Shown: positions 1 to 6,783, counted from the stretch's first letter. The stretch is DNA of 8,089 bases from Chloroflexota bacterium (GCA_963169135.1 CAUJEQ010000094.1:1-8089), one strand, 5' to 3'. The notes: generated by a model from the letters alone, not told the origin. Made by a program: numbers and translations.

Positions 1-34
1 CGAAGGTCGTGTCCATGGCGTCGTACAGTTCCAT
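1..34 (-). CDS. Probable nitroreductase-family protein, N-terminus only (partial)
   Basis: Reading the minus strand from an ATG at 34 gives MELYDAMDTTF before the window ends. This resembles the opening of many FMN-dependent nitroreductase-family proteins, which often begin with a short helix of the form M-(E/D)-L/V-Y-(D/E)-(A/V)-M/I-x-T-T-F just before the first FMN-binding arginine region. An in-frame ATG lies seven codons upstream (position 55, giving MFHHNAR before MELYD), but neither ATG has a clear ribosome binding site; the start at 34 fits the family better. The gene is divergent from the PadR-modABC operon and shares its roughly 100-bp control region. Only 11 to 18 residues are visible, so the family call is a recognition of the N-terminal style and could be wrong; that a divergent gene begins here is more certain than its identity. 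Confidence 0.45.
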   Translation of the reverse strand, partial: MELYDAMDTTF

Positions 35-92
35 GCGCGCATTGTGGTGGAACATGGCGCGACCGGCGACTCGTGGATTGTGCAGCGGATCT

Positions 93-123
93 CGCGGGTT
101 ACTTGGTTGCCAAGTATCCCGCG
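93..123. promoter_or_regulatory. 31-bp near-perfect inverted repeat, likely PadR operator
   Basis: The left arm is CGCGGG-T-TACTTGG (93-106) and the right arm is CCAAGTA-T-CCCGCG (110-123), with a 3-base centre TTG. Thirteen of fourteen arm positions pair; the only mismatch is T99/T117. The site lies between the divergent nitroreductase-like gene and the PadR gene, and its right edge is 19 bases before the PadR ATG. PadR proteins are dimers that bind inverted repeats and commonly repress their own promoter, so this is the natural candidate operator. It overlaps the proposed PadR -35 element. As RNA it could also fold into a strong stem, but there is no T-run for a terminator. Confidence 0.65.
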
Positions 124-135
124 CCTGAGTACCTT
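107..135 (+). promoter_or_regulatory. Candidate promoter of the PadR-modABC operon
   Basis: A -35 candidate TTGCCA (107-112, five of six matches to TTGACA) is followed after 17 bases by a -10 candidate TACCTT (130-135, fits the TANNNT pattern, weak to the full consensus). Seven bases separate the -10 from the ATG at 143, so transcription would begin at or within a base or so of the start codon, giving a leaderless or nearly leaderless mRNA. This agrees with the lack of a good Shine-Dalgarno sequence before 143. The -35 sits in the centre and right arm of the inverted repeat at 93-123, so a bound dimer would block it. Confidence 0.45.
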
Positions 136-142
136 GCGGACG

Positions 143-682
143 ATGGCCGAACGCCCGCTTCTCCCCGGCGAGTACGCCGTGCTTGCTCTCCTTGCCCTCC
201 GGCCGATGCACGGCTACGAAATGACTGCGTTCATCGAAGAGGAGGGGCTTTCCGACGTGTGCCCCGTGGAGCAGAGCACGCTCTACACCTATCTCCGCAA
301 CGTCGAGGCGCGCGGACTGGTGACGTGGGCCGAGGAACGTGTCGGGCAGCGGCCTCCGCGCAAGACGTTCGAACTGACGCCGGCCGGGCGGGAACTCATC
401 CATGCATGGCTCCGCCGGCCCGTGGGCCGTATGCGCGAGGTCCGGCTCGAACTGCTGATCAAGCTGTTCTTTCTCTCACGGCTCGACCCTGGAGCGAACC
501 GGCGCCTCCTCGGTGACCAGGTGGGGGCCTGCAAGGACTACCTCGCCGGCCTGGACGGGGCCCTCCCGCGTGGGGCGTTCCAGCGGCTTGTGCTCCAGTC
601 CAAGCGCTCCGCTGCCGAAGCCACGCTCGGCTGGCTCCAGGCCTATGCGCGCGAACTTGAGGACGAGGTAGTGCGCACGTGA
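143..682 (+). CDS. PadR-family transcriptional regulator, first gene of the mod operon
   Basis: A 179-residue cytoplasmic DNA-binding protein of typical PadR length. Residues about 8-83 form the winged helix: LLPGEYAVLALLA, the HGYEM segment (23-27), the recognition region EQSTLYTYLRNVEARGLV (43-60) and the wing ending in FELTPAGREL (76-85). Residues about 93-175 match the style of the alpha-helical C-terminal dimerisation domain (Vir_act_alpha_C type) of PadR proteins. The frame is open back to an ATG at 44, but that start would add 33 residues unlike PadR and would put the inverted repeat inside the gene, so the ATG at 143 is chosen. The stop overlaps the modA GTG by four bases (GTGA), so it is cotranscribed and probably translationally coupled with the transporter. 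The family usually represses and answers to a small ligand or signal. Here the likely targets are this operon and perhaps the divergent gene; the ligand is unknown. Confidence 0.88.
   Translation: MAERPLLPGEYAVLALLALRPMHGYEMTAFIEEEGLSDVCPVEQSTLYTYLRNVEARGLVTWAEERVGQRPPRKTFELTPAGRELIHAWLRRPVGRMREVRLELLIKLFFLSRLDPGANRRLLGDQVGACKDYLAGLDGALPRGAFQRLVLQSKRSAAEATLGWLQAYARELEDEVVRT
665..669 (+). promoter_or_regulatory. Ribosome binding site supporting the modA GTG start
   Basis: GAGGT lies inside the end of the PadR gene, nine bases before the GTG at 679. It supports GTG as the modA start and makes the lipoprotein signal peptide part of the product. Confidence 0.55.
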
Positions 683-1512
683 GGCGGCTTCTCGTCCTGG
701 CCGTGAGCTTCGCGGCAGTACCGGCACTGGCCTCGTGCAGCGGCTCGACTGATGCCGACGGCGCTTCTCCGACCGTGCGGACGGGCTCAGCATTTGAAGG
801 GGCGGGCCCTGATGAAAAGTCCAGCAGTCAGATGACCGTCGCCGCCGCCTCCGACCTGCGCGACGTCCTGGCGGCCCTGCAGCCGGACATCGAGAAGCGC
901 TGCGAGACGCGCCTCACGCTGGTGTTTGGTTCTTCCGGCCAGCTGAAGAACCAGGTCGAGGCAGGCGCGAAGTTTGGCCTCTACCTCTCTGCCGACGCCC
1001 AATACCCGCGCGACCTCGCGGCAAAGGGACTCGTCGTTCCGAACGGGGTCGCCTCATACGGGGTCGGCCGGATCGTGCTGGCCACGCGCGCCGGTATCGA
1101 GCCCGTGACGGCCTTCGAAGGGCTCACGTCCGAGTCCATCCGGCGGATCGCCATAGCCAACCCCGGCCACGCACCCTACGGCCGGGCGGCAAGAGAGGCG
1201 CTCGAAGCGAGCGGTCTCTACGATGCGATCGAGGAGAAGCTCGTCCTCGGCGAGAACATCCGGCAGGCCACCGACTACGTCGAGAAAGGCGATGCTGACG
1301 CCGGTATCGTCGCCCTGGCCCTGGTCATCAACGGCTCGCCCGCCTCATACACCCTGATCGACTCGACTCTCCACCAGCCAATTGAACAGGGAGGGGCCGT
1401 CATCAAGGGCACCGGCGCCGAATTGACCGCCCGCTGCGTCCTCCAGTACCTGCTCGACCCGGAAGGCCAGGCCGCCCTCCGTGATCACGGCTTCGAGGAG
1501 GTGCCACGTTGA
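679..1512 (+). CDS. modA: Molybdate ABC transporter substrate-binding lipoprotein ModA
   Basis: A 277-residue extracytoplasmic binding protein that captures molybdate (possibly tungstate) for the ModBC importer. A lipoprotein signal peptide is visible: two arginines, a hydrophobic core (4-18) and the lipobox L-A-S-C with the lipidated cysteine at 20. A polar, flexible linker of about 30 residues (21-51) follows, then the ModA fold from residue 52. Family motifs are AAASDL (55-60), FGSSGQLKNQVEAGA (83-97), LSADAQYPRDLAAKGLV (103-119), the ANPGHAPYGRAA segment (160-171) and a C-terminal YLLDPEGQAALRDHGFE (257-273). Ser58 and Ser85/86 are where ModA proteins hold the oxyanion. It starts with GTG, overlapping the PadR stop, and its own stop overlaps modB. 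A lipid-anchored form suits a bacterium without a classical periplasm, but is not proof of one. Tungstate cannot be excluded from sequence, although the motifs are ModA-like rather than TupA-like. Confidence 0.9.
   Translation: MRRLLVLAVSFAAVPALASCSGSTDADGASPTVRTGSAFEGAGPDEKSSSQMTVAAASDLRDVLAALQPDIEKRCETRLTLVFGSSGQLKNQVEAGAKFGLYLSADAQYPRDLAAKGLVVPNGVASYGVGRIVLATRAGIEPVTAFEGLTSESIRRIAIANPGHAPYGRAAREALEASGLYDAIEEKLVLGENIRQATDYVEKGDADAGIVALALVINGSPASYTLIDSTLHQPIEQGGAVIKGTGAELTARCVLQYLLDPEGQAALRDHGFEEVPR
1496..1502 (+). promoter_or_regulatory. Strong ribosome binding site for the modB TTG start
   Basis: A full AGGAGGT, inside the last codons of modA, sits six bases before the TTG at 1509. It decides an otherwise doubtful TTG start, because no ATG or GTG in this frame is as well placed. 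Confidence 0.75.
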
Positions 1513-2195
1513 GCCTGAGTGAGGTTGACTGGAGCACCTTCCGGATCTCGGCCCAGATTGCCGTGCTGGCTACGCTGCTGTGCATCCTGGTGGGCACGCC
1601 GCTCTCCTGGGCGATCTCCCGCACGCGGCCGGCAGTTGCCGGCTTTCTCTCCTCCGTCGCGTTGCTGCCCCTGGTGCTCCCACCGACGGCGGTCGGCTAT
1701 TACATCCTCTACGGGTTGGGCCGCCAGAGCGCCTTCGGCCGGTTCCTCATCGATGACCTGGGGATCCGGCTCGTCTTCACGTGGCAGGGTGCGGCCATTG
1801 CCGCCGCGGTCGTCGCGTTGCCCCTCTTCGTCCGCACCGCGCAGGCCGGGTTCGAACAGATCGACCCCGAGCTGCTCGATGTGGCGGCAACCATGGCGGG
1901 CCGCCGGCGCGTTTTCTGGCAGGTGGCCATCCCGCTTGCCTGGCCGTCGATGGTCGCCGCTTCCCTGATCGCGTTTGCGCGGAGCATCGGCGAGTTCGGC
2001 GCGACCATCATCGTCGCCGCGAATATCCCCGGTGAGACCCAGACGGTACCGGCCGCCATCTACGACGCGACCCAGGCGGGCAACACTTCCCTGGCGCATA
2101 CGCTCGCGCTCCTAACGGTCGTCATGGGGATCCTCATTCTCACGGCGCTCGCGCTCGTCCTGCGGCGGCGTGCAACGGCGCGACAGGCGCGCTGA
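1509..2195 (+). CDS. modB: Molybdate ABC transporter permease ModB
   Basis: A 228-residue inner-membrane permease of normal ModB size that forms the translocation path of the importer. About five hydrophobic segments are visible (roughly 14-36, 44-70, 93-112, 148-170 and 196-218). The cytoplasmic EAA loop that docks onto ModC runs from about 121 to 146, with the core AATMAG (126-131) and the trailing IPLAWP (141-146). IGEFGATIIVAANIPGETQT (160-179) is characteristic of ModB and related oxyanion permeases. Translation starts at TTG; the start is fixed by the perfect upstream Shine-Dalgarno and by the TTGA overlap with the modA stop. Its stop overlaps the modC start by one base (TGATG). Gene order and content agree with a complete modABC set. 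Confidence 0.92.
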   Translation: MSLSEVDWSTFRISAQIAVLATLLCILVGTPLSWAISRTRPAVAGFLSSVALLPLVLPPTAVGYYILYGLGRQSAFGRFLIDDLGIRLVFTWQGAAIAAAVVALPLFVRTAQAGFEQIDPELLDVAATMAGRRRVFWQVAIPLAWPSMVAASLIAFARSIGEFGATIIVAANIPGETQTVPAAIYDATQAGNTSLAHTLALLTVVMGILILTALALVLRRRATARQAR

Positions 2196-3316
2196 TGGAT
2201 TCCGTGCTCGCGGTCCGTCTCCAGCGGCAGCTGGGCCCCTTCGTCCTCGATATCGACTTCGAGACCGGCCCCGGCATCACGGTGCTTTACGGGCACTCCG
2301 GCTCCGGGAAGAGTATGACGCTCAAGTCCATCGCCGGTCTTGCCCGCCCCGACAGCGGACGTATCGTATTCGGCGGTAAGGTGCTGTTCGACGCCGCTTC
2401 CAGCATCGACCTGGCACCACACCACCGCGCGGCCGGGCTCGTCACCCAGGGCAACACCCTTCTCCCGCATCTCGATGTCCAGGGAAACGTCGAGTTCGGT
2501 ATCCACGATTTGCCTCGCCGCGAGCGCGCCGCCCGCGCGACCGAATTGCTGGACATGTTCGGTCTCCTGGGGTTCGAGCATCGCAAGCCGCGCTCGCTCA
2601 GCGGCGGCCAGCAGCAGCGGGTTGCGATTGCCCGCGCGCTTGCCCGGCAGTCGCGGCTTCTGCTGCTGGATGAGCCGTTCAGCGCTCTCGATGATGCGCT
2701 TCGAAACTCGATGCGGCGCGAGCTGCTTCGCCTCCGGACTGAACTGGGCCTCACCATCCTGTTCGTTACCCACGACCTCCGCGAAGCCCACTTCCTTGCC
2801 GACCGGATCGCTGTCTTCGATGCGGGCCGGGTGCTCCAGCTTGGAGCGCGAGAGGATGTCTTCCGCCGCCCGGCCTCACGCCGCGTCGCCGAACTGACCG
2901 GCGTCGCCAACATCTGGGAAGGTGTTGTGACTCACGTCGCGCCCGAAGCGGTCGCGGTCAATGTCGAAGGGGCATCGCTGCGCGCGTCGCCCCCGGCCCG
3001 GGCGTTCGTCCCCGGAGAACGGGTCCACGCCGTGGTCCGGGCCGAGCGCGTCAACCTGCGCCGCGACATGCAAGCCGCCTCCTCGCCCCGAAACCTCATC
3101 CCCGCCGAAGTCGTCGCCGAGTTCGCCTACGGCTCGAGCCACGTGCTGCAGCTCCAGCCTGAGGGCCCTGGCCCGCGGATCGAAGTGGAGATCGCCGCCC
3201 GTCCCTACGAGGTTTTGAACATCACCTCGCGCAAGTTGTTCAATGTCGAGATCGACCCCGCCGATATCCACCTCGTCCCGGGCGAGGACGATCACGGCGG
3301 CGCGATCACGGCCTGA
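2195..3316 (+). CDS. modC: Molybdate ABC transporter ATP-binding protein ModC
   Basis: A 373-residue ATPase that powers molybdate import as a dimer on the cytoplasmic face of ModB. All nucleotide-binding motifs are present: Walker A GHSGSGKS (33-40), Q-loop Gln85, signature LSGGQQQR (135-142), Walker B LLLLDEP (155-161), D-loop SALD (163-166) and switch His193. After the ATPase domain (to about 235) the C-terminal part (about 239-364) forms the beta-rich TOBE/Mop-type extension usual in ModC, which in relatives binds oxyanion and can inhibit transport when the cell is replete. The last ten or so residues are acidic and not recognisable. Start ATG shares a base with the modB stop; the upstream Shine-Dalgarno is weak, so reinitiation after modB is likely. 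Its final codons overlap the end of the convergent histidine kinase gene by 11 bp. The ATPase alone could serve another oxyanion, but the neighbours settle the role. Confidence 0.92.
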   Translation: MDSVLAVRLQRQLGPFVLDIDFETGPGITVLYGHSGSGKSMTLKSIAGLARPDSGRIVFGGKVLFDAASSIDLAPHHRAAGLVTQGNTLLPHLDVQGNVEFGIHDLPRRERAARATELLDMFGLLGFEHRKPRSLSGGQQQRVAIARALARQSRLLLLDEPFSALDDALRNSMRRELLRLRTELGLTILFVTHDLREAHFLADRIAVFDAGRVLQLGAREDVFRRPASRRVAELTGVANIWEGVVTHVAPEAVAVNVEGASLRASPPARAFVPGERVHAVVRAERVNLRRDMQAASSPRNLIPAEVVAEFAYGSSHVLQLQPEGPGPRIEVEIAARPYEVLNITSRKLFNVEIDPADIHLVPGEDDHGGAITA

Positions 3317-5447
3317 TCGGGGCTGTCACGGCGTCGGACGGAACGGCCGAGGCCTCCGGGAAGAGGACGGTGAACGTCGAGCCATGGTCCTCGTTTGACT
3401 CGACGACTATGGCGCCCCTGTGGGCGTTCACGATGCCGATGACCGCGGCCAAGCCCAGCCCGCGCCCCGGACCCTTGGTTGAGTAGAACGGCTCGAATAC
3501 GCGGTTGATCGTGTCCGGCGGGATGCCGGGGCCGTCGTCCGCGACGCTGACAAACGCGTAGCGCCCGGGAGCGGTGATGACGCCGCTCCGAATGAGGCTC
3601 AGTTCGGCGGCGTCGAATTCTCGCGCGCCGCTGGAGACCCGCATGTGGCCGGGGCGATCTCCCAGAGCGTCGAAGGCGTTGGTCACCAGGTTCATGACCA
3701 CCTGGCGCAGTTGCACGTCGTCGCCCTCGATGAACACTGGCGTGGCCGAAGCGTCGATGTCGACCACCACAAAGCTGCTGGTGACCCGCCGGACGAGCTT
3801 CACGGTATCGCGGACGAGCTCAGCTACGTCGACGTGCTGGATCATCAGCTGGCCGTTGCCGGCGTAGGCGAGGAGCTGACGCGTGAGGTCGGCTGCCCGG
3901 AAGGCCGCAGTCTCAATCTCGGTGATGGACTCCGCGGCGGAGCTTTTCGGGTCGACTTCGAGCTTCGCCATGGCGGCATTGCCCGCTACGGCCAGGAGAA
4001 TGTTGTTAAAATCGTGCGCGATGCCGCCGGCCAGCAGGCCGAGGCTCTCCAGCCGCTGGGCCTCCTGCATCCTCCGTTCGAACGTCCGCTCGCGAGCTTC
4101 ACGTTCTCGCAGCTCGGTCACGTCCCGGCCGCTCACCTGCCAGAGCCCATCGCTTCCAACGGACACGAACGCCAGGTCGACTCGCCGGCGGGCGGTGCCG
4201 GCAAAGGTCACCTCGAACCGGGCCGGGGCCGCCTGGTTATCGGGCGTGAGGGCCGACCGGATGGCCGCGCGGTCGCGTTGCACGGCGAGCGTCTCCAGGG
4301 GCCTCCCGGTCAGTTCGGCCTGGTCGGCCGCTCCCACGAACGCAACACCGGCGGGATTGGCGAAGACGATGCTGCCTTCCCTCACGAGGTAGATGGCGTC
4401 CGGGGTCGAACCGACGAGTGCCTCATAGCGTCCGGCGGATAGTTCGAGCGAGGCGAGCATCCCGTTGATGTCCCCGGCGAGCTGCCCGACTTCGTCCCGG
4501 CCTTCGGCCGCGACCCGGCGCCCGAGTTCGCCCGAGCCGCCAATCTGGGAGAGTTCGCTGCTGAGGCGGCGCAGGCGGCGTACCACCAGCCGCTCCAGCA
4601 GCCAGAAGATGGCGGTGCCGAAGATCAAGGTCATGCCGGCTGCGATCGCCAGCATCCACCAGCCGACGCGGGTGCCCTCCCGCGCGATATCGCGGTCGAT
4701 CACCACCTCGACCTGGAGGGACTCCGCCTGGTTCTCGGTGGGCAAGGCGCCCGCCGCGCGGAGGGTATTGTCGTCCAGGTGAGTCATGGCGACTTCCGCG
4801 AGGGGGGGGCCGCTGGTGGTGGTCAGCGAGAGCTCCAGGACGGTCTGCTCGGAAAGTCGCTCGAGCGTGGCTTCATCGAGGTAGCGCGCCATCAACAGGT
4901 ATCCGCGGGCGGGCCCGCGGTCGCCGCTGGTGAGCACCGGACGAAGGGCGAACATGAGGGGGCCGCCCTCCAGGAGGACGATCCCGGCGCGCTGGTAGCC
5001 GTCGGCGGCGCCCTGTGGCTGCCTGATGGGCAGGCGCAGTTCACGCAACAGGTCGGGCGCCACGGGGACGGGATTGCCGCTCTCGCGCTCGACGGAGCGA
5101 GTGATGACCGGGCGCCCGTCGAGGTCGATAAGCAACAGATAGTTCAAATCCAGGGCCCAGAGCGTTTCGTCCACAAGGTTTTCGGCCACGTAGTCGCCGT
5201 TGCGGTCCCGCATGTACTCGTAGGTCGAGTCCCACGAGGCCCAGTCCTCCACGGTCGTGTCGATCTGGGAGATCTCGTTGGCGATGGCGTTGCGCGCGCG
5301 GTCAACGTCGCGGGCGGCGTAGGAGTGTTCGAGCTCAGAGAACGTCTGATCCGTGACGAGCGTGGAGAACCCGTACACGCCCATCGCAGTACCGAGCAAA
5401 GTGACCGCCACGATGAGCGCGGTTGTCCGCCGGAGGGTCATCGTCAT
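3306..5447 (-). CDS. Membrane sensor histidine kinase (CHASE4-HAMP-PAS-HisKA-HATPase)
   Basis: A 713-residue sensor kinase. In order: a first membrane helix (about 9-29); an extracytoplasmic CHASE4-type sensor domain (about 35-205) with the typical WASWDSTYEYM motif near 70-80 and a following NLVDETLWAL helix; a second membrane helix (about 262-285); a HAMP linker (about 286-337); a PAS domain (about 340-445); the HisKA dimerisation helix with GGIAHDFNN and phospho-acceptor His478; and the ATPase domain with Asn586, DDGPGI (637-642), FEPFYSTK (651-658) and GRGLGL (661-666). The H-box is of the NtrB-like HDFNN type. Many such kinases carry a C-terminal receiver; this one ends shortly after the ATPase domain, and no response regulator is in the window, so its partner and signal are unknown. 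The frame is open to a TTG at 5471, but the ATG at 5447 has AGAGG nine bases upstream and is preferred. A gap of 118 bp separates it from the CoA transferase on the same strand; I see no convincing promoter or terminator there. Confidence 0.9.
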   Translation of the reverse strand: MTMTLRRTTALIVAVTLLGTAMGVYGFSTLVTDQTFSELEHSYAARDVDRARNAIANEISQIDTTVEDWASWDSTYEYMRDRNGDYVAENLVDETLWALDLNYLLLIDLDGRPVITRSVERESGNPVPVAPDLLRELRLPIRQPQGAADGYQRAGIVLLEGGPLMFALRPVLTSGDRGPARGYLLMARYLDEATLERLSEQTVLELSLTTTSGPPLAEVAMTHLDDNTLRAAGALPTENQAESLQVEVVIDRDIAREGTRVGWWMLAIAAGMTLIFGTAIFWLLERLVVRRLRRLSSELSQIGGSGELGRRVAAEGRDEVGQLAGDINGMLASLELSAGRYEALVGSTPDAIYLVREGSIVFANPAGVAFVGAADQAELTGRPLETLAVQRDRAAIRSALTPDNQAAPARFEVTFAGTARRRVDLAFVSVGSDGLWQVSGRDVTELREREARERTFERRMQEAQRLESLGLLAGGIAHDFNNILLAVAGNAAMAKLEVDPKSSAAESITEIETAAFRAADLTRQLLAYAGNGQLMIQHVDVAELVRDTVKLVRRVTSSFVVVDIDASATPVFIEGDDVQLRQVVMNLVTNAFDALGDRPGHMRVSSGAREFDAAELSLIRSGVITAPGRYAFVSVADDGPGIPPDTINRVFEPFYSTKGPGRGLGLAAVIGIVNAHRGAIVVESNEDHGSTFTVLFPEASAVPSDAVTAPIRP

Positions 5448-5456
5448 CGCCGTCGA

Positions 5457-5461
5457 CCTCT
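5457..5461 (-). promoter_or_regulatory. Ribosome binding site of the histidine kinase
   Basis: AGAGG on the minus strand, nine bases before the ATG at 5447. It supports that start over the upstream TTG at 5471. A second ATG two codons on (5441) cannot be excluded and would change little. Confidence 0.5.
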
Positions 5462-5565
5462 GGGCACGCAAAGTCGCTCAGGCGGTATTGTCGGCACCGT
5501 TCCTGCGCCGAGATATGCGGGAGAACCCCTACGTCCGCGCGACCAAAGGCGTGCCGCTGCCCGTC

Positions 5566-6783
5566 TTACAGCGCGCCCCGCGCCCGGAGCCCGGCCAGCT
5601 GGGCCGCATCGAAGCCAAGCTCGGTCAATACTTCTGCTGTGTGTTCCCCCACCTCCGGCGCCCGCGTCGGTCCGACGCGGGCCAGCCCATCGATGTTCAG
5701 CGGGTGGTTCACGATGAGTGGTGCTACGACGGTGGGGTCGCTCGGCGGAACGGCGATCCGGTTCGCGAGTACCTGCGGGTCATGCAACAAATCCTGCGTT
5801 TGGGCGACAGGCGTCACGGGCACGCCGTTCTCCCGGAAGATGCGCATCCATTCGGCGGCCGTGCGTTGCCGGAGGGTGGCCTTCAGCTCCTCGACCAGCT
5901 CGGGAGCATGCTGGGGCCGCAACGCGTGTTCGCCGAAACGCGGGTCCGAGAGCAGGTCCTCGCGTTCGGCGGCCACGAGGAGGGCGTCGAGTTCGGCGTG
6001 CGTGCGCACCATGTAGAGCTGGAGGAGACGGCCGTCGCTCGTTTCGAACAAAACCCGGTTCGGGCTCACCAGCGGCCGGACCACGCTGCGATCCGGGAAC
6101 TCGGCTTCGACCATGGCGGCCTGGGCGTAGCAGAGGTTTGCCCACACACCATTCGCCAGCAGGCTCGTGTGCACGCGAGTGCCCTTGCCCGTGCGTTCGC
6201 GGTTCATCAGCGCGGTGACGATCATTGCGTACACCGCGACTGCCGTCGGATGGTCGCCCATTCCCGGCACCGACATGCCCGGCGTGGCGCCCTGCGAGCG
6301 CACCAGGTCCATGAGCCCCGTGCGCGCCCACCACGCGACCCCGTCGAAGCCTTCGAGTTCGGCGTCGGGGCCTTCTTCTCCATACGCCGTGAGCGACGCG
6401 TAGATCATGCGCTCGTTCAGCGGCGCCAGGTCCTCGTAGGTCAGGCCGAACGCCCGCCGCGTGGCGAACGGCTGGTTGGTGACGTACACGTCGCAGTCGC
6501 GCACCAGTTGCAGCAGGATGTCGCGCGCCTCCTGCGTCTTCAGGTTGAGGGCGATGCTGCGTTTGTTGCGGCCGTCGGCGAGCCACATGTAGTTCATGGG
6601 CGCTTGTGGGCTGAGCGGACCGTTCGCCAGCGCACGATAGGGGTCGCCTGCCCCGGGCGTTTCTACCTTGATCACTGAGGCGCCGAAGTCGCCGAGGATG
6701 GTGGTCGCAACCGGGCCCGCGATCCAGGTGCCGACATCGAGCACCTTGAGCCCGGAAAACAGGTAGTCGCCGTCTCCCGCCAT
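5566..6783 (-). CDS. CaiB/BaiF family (class III) CoA transferase
   Basis: A 405-residue cytoplasmic enzyme of the usual length for this family, which moves coenzyme A between carboxylic acids through an aspartyl-CoA intermediate. Seen in the sequence: the N-terminal GLKVLDVGTWIAGPVATTIL (11-30) and GDFGASVIKVETPGAGDPYR (31-50), WLADGRNKRSIALNLK (67-82), SLTAYGEEGPDAELEGFDGV (130-149) with Asp147 at the position of the catalytic aspartate, and the GMGDHPTAVAVYAMIVTALMNRERTGKGTRV block (174-204). The late FRENGVPVTPVAQTQDLLHDPQV (316-338) is also typical. The start ATG at 6783 has a strong GGGGAGGG (6791-6798) seven bases upstream. The reading frame stays open far upstream, but only because it runs antisense to the SDR gene. 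It diverges from an SDR gene. The family acts on oxalate, carnitine, bile acids, itaconate and many others, so the substrate is undetermined. Confidence 0.92.
   Translation of the reverse strand: MAGDGDYLFSGLKVLDVGTWIAGPVATTILGDFGASVIKVETPGAGDPYRALANGPLSPQAPMNYMWLADGRNKRSIALNLKTQEARDILLQLVRDCDVYVTNQPFATRRAFGLTYEDLAPLNERMIYASLTAYGEEGPDAELEGFDGVAWWARTGLMDLVRSQGATPGMSVPGMGDHPTAVAVYAMIVTALMNRERTGKGTRVHTSLLANGVWANLCYAQAAMVEAEFPDRSVVRPLVSPNRVLFETSDGRLLQLYMVRTHAELDALLVAAEREDLLSDPRFGEHALRPQHAPELVEELKATLRQRTAAEWMRIFRENGVPVTPVAQTQDLLHDPQVLANRIAVPPSDPTVVAPLIVNHPLNIDGLARVGPTRAPEVGEHTAEVLTELGFDAAQLAGLRARGAL

Noticed and set aside
44..142. Upstream extension of the PadR gene to the ATG at 44
   Set aside because: The extra 33 residues do not resemble PadR, would place the inverted repeat inside the gene, and overlap the start of the divergent gene.
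3289..3312. Direct repeat CGATCACGGC at 3289-3298 and 3303-3312
   Set aside because: Only two short copies inside the end of modC, explained by coding and base composition; no sign of an attachment site or mobile element.
5448..5471. TTG start for the histidine kinase at 5471
   Set aside because: The ATG at 5447 has AGAGG at nine bases. The eight extra residues add nothing recognisable before the membrane helix.
4779..5717. Plus-strand open frame of 312 codons
   Set aside because: Shadow of the histidine kinase on the other strand, with no recognisable domain.
5353..6678. Long plus-strand open frame of 441 codons
   Set aside because: It is antisense to the kinase start and the CoA transferase. 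Its translation is rich in Arg, His and Val as expected for a shadow frame in GC-rich DNA.
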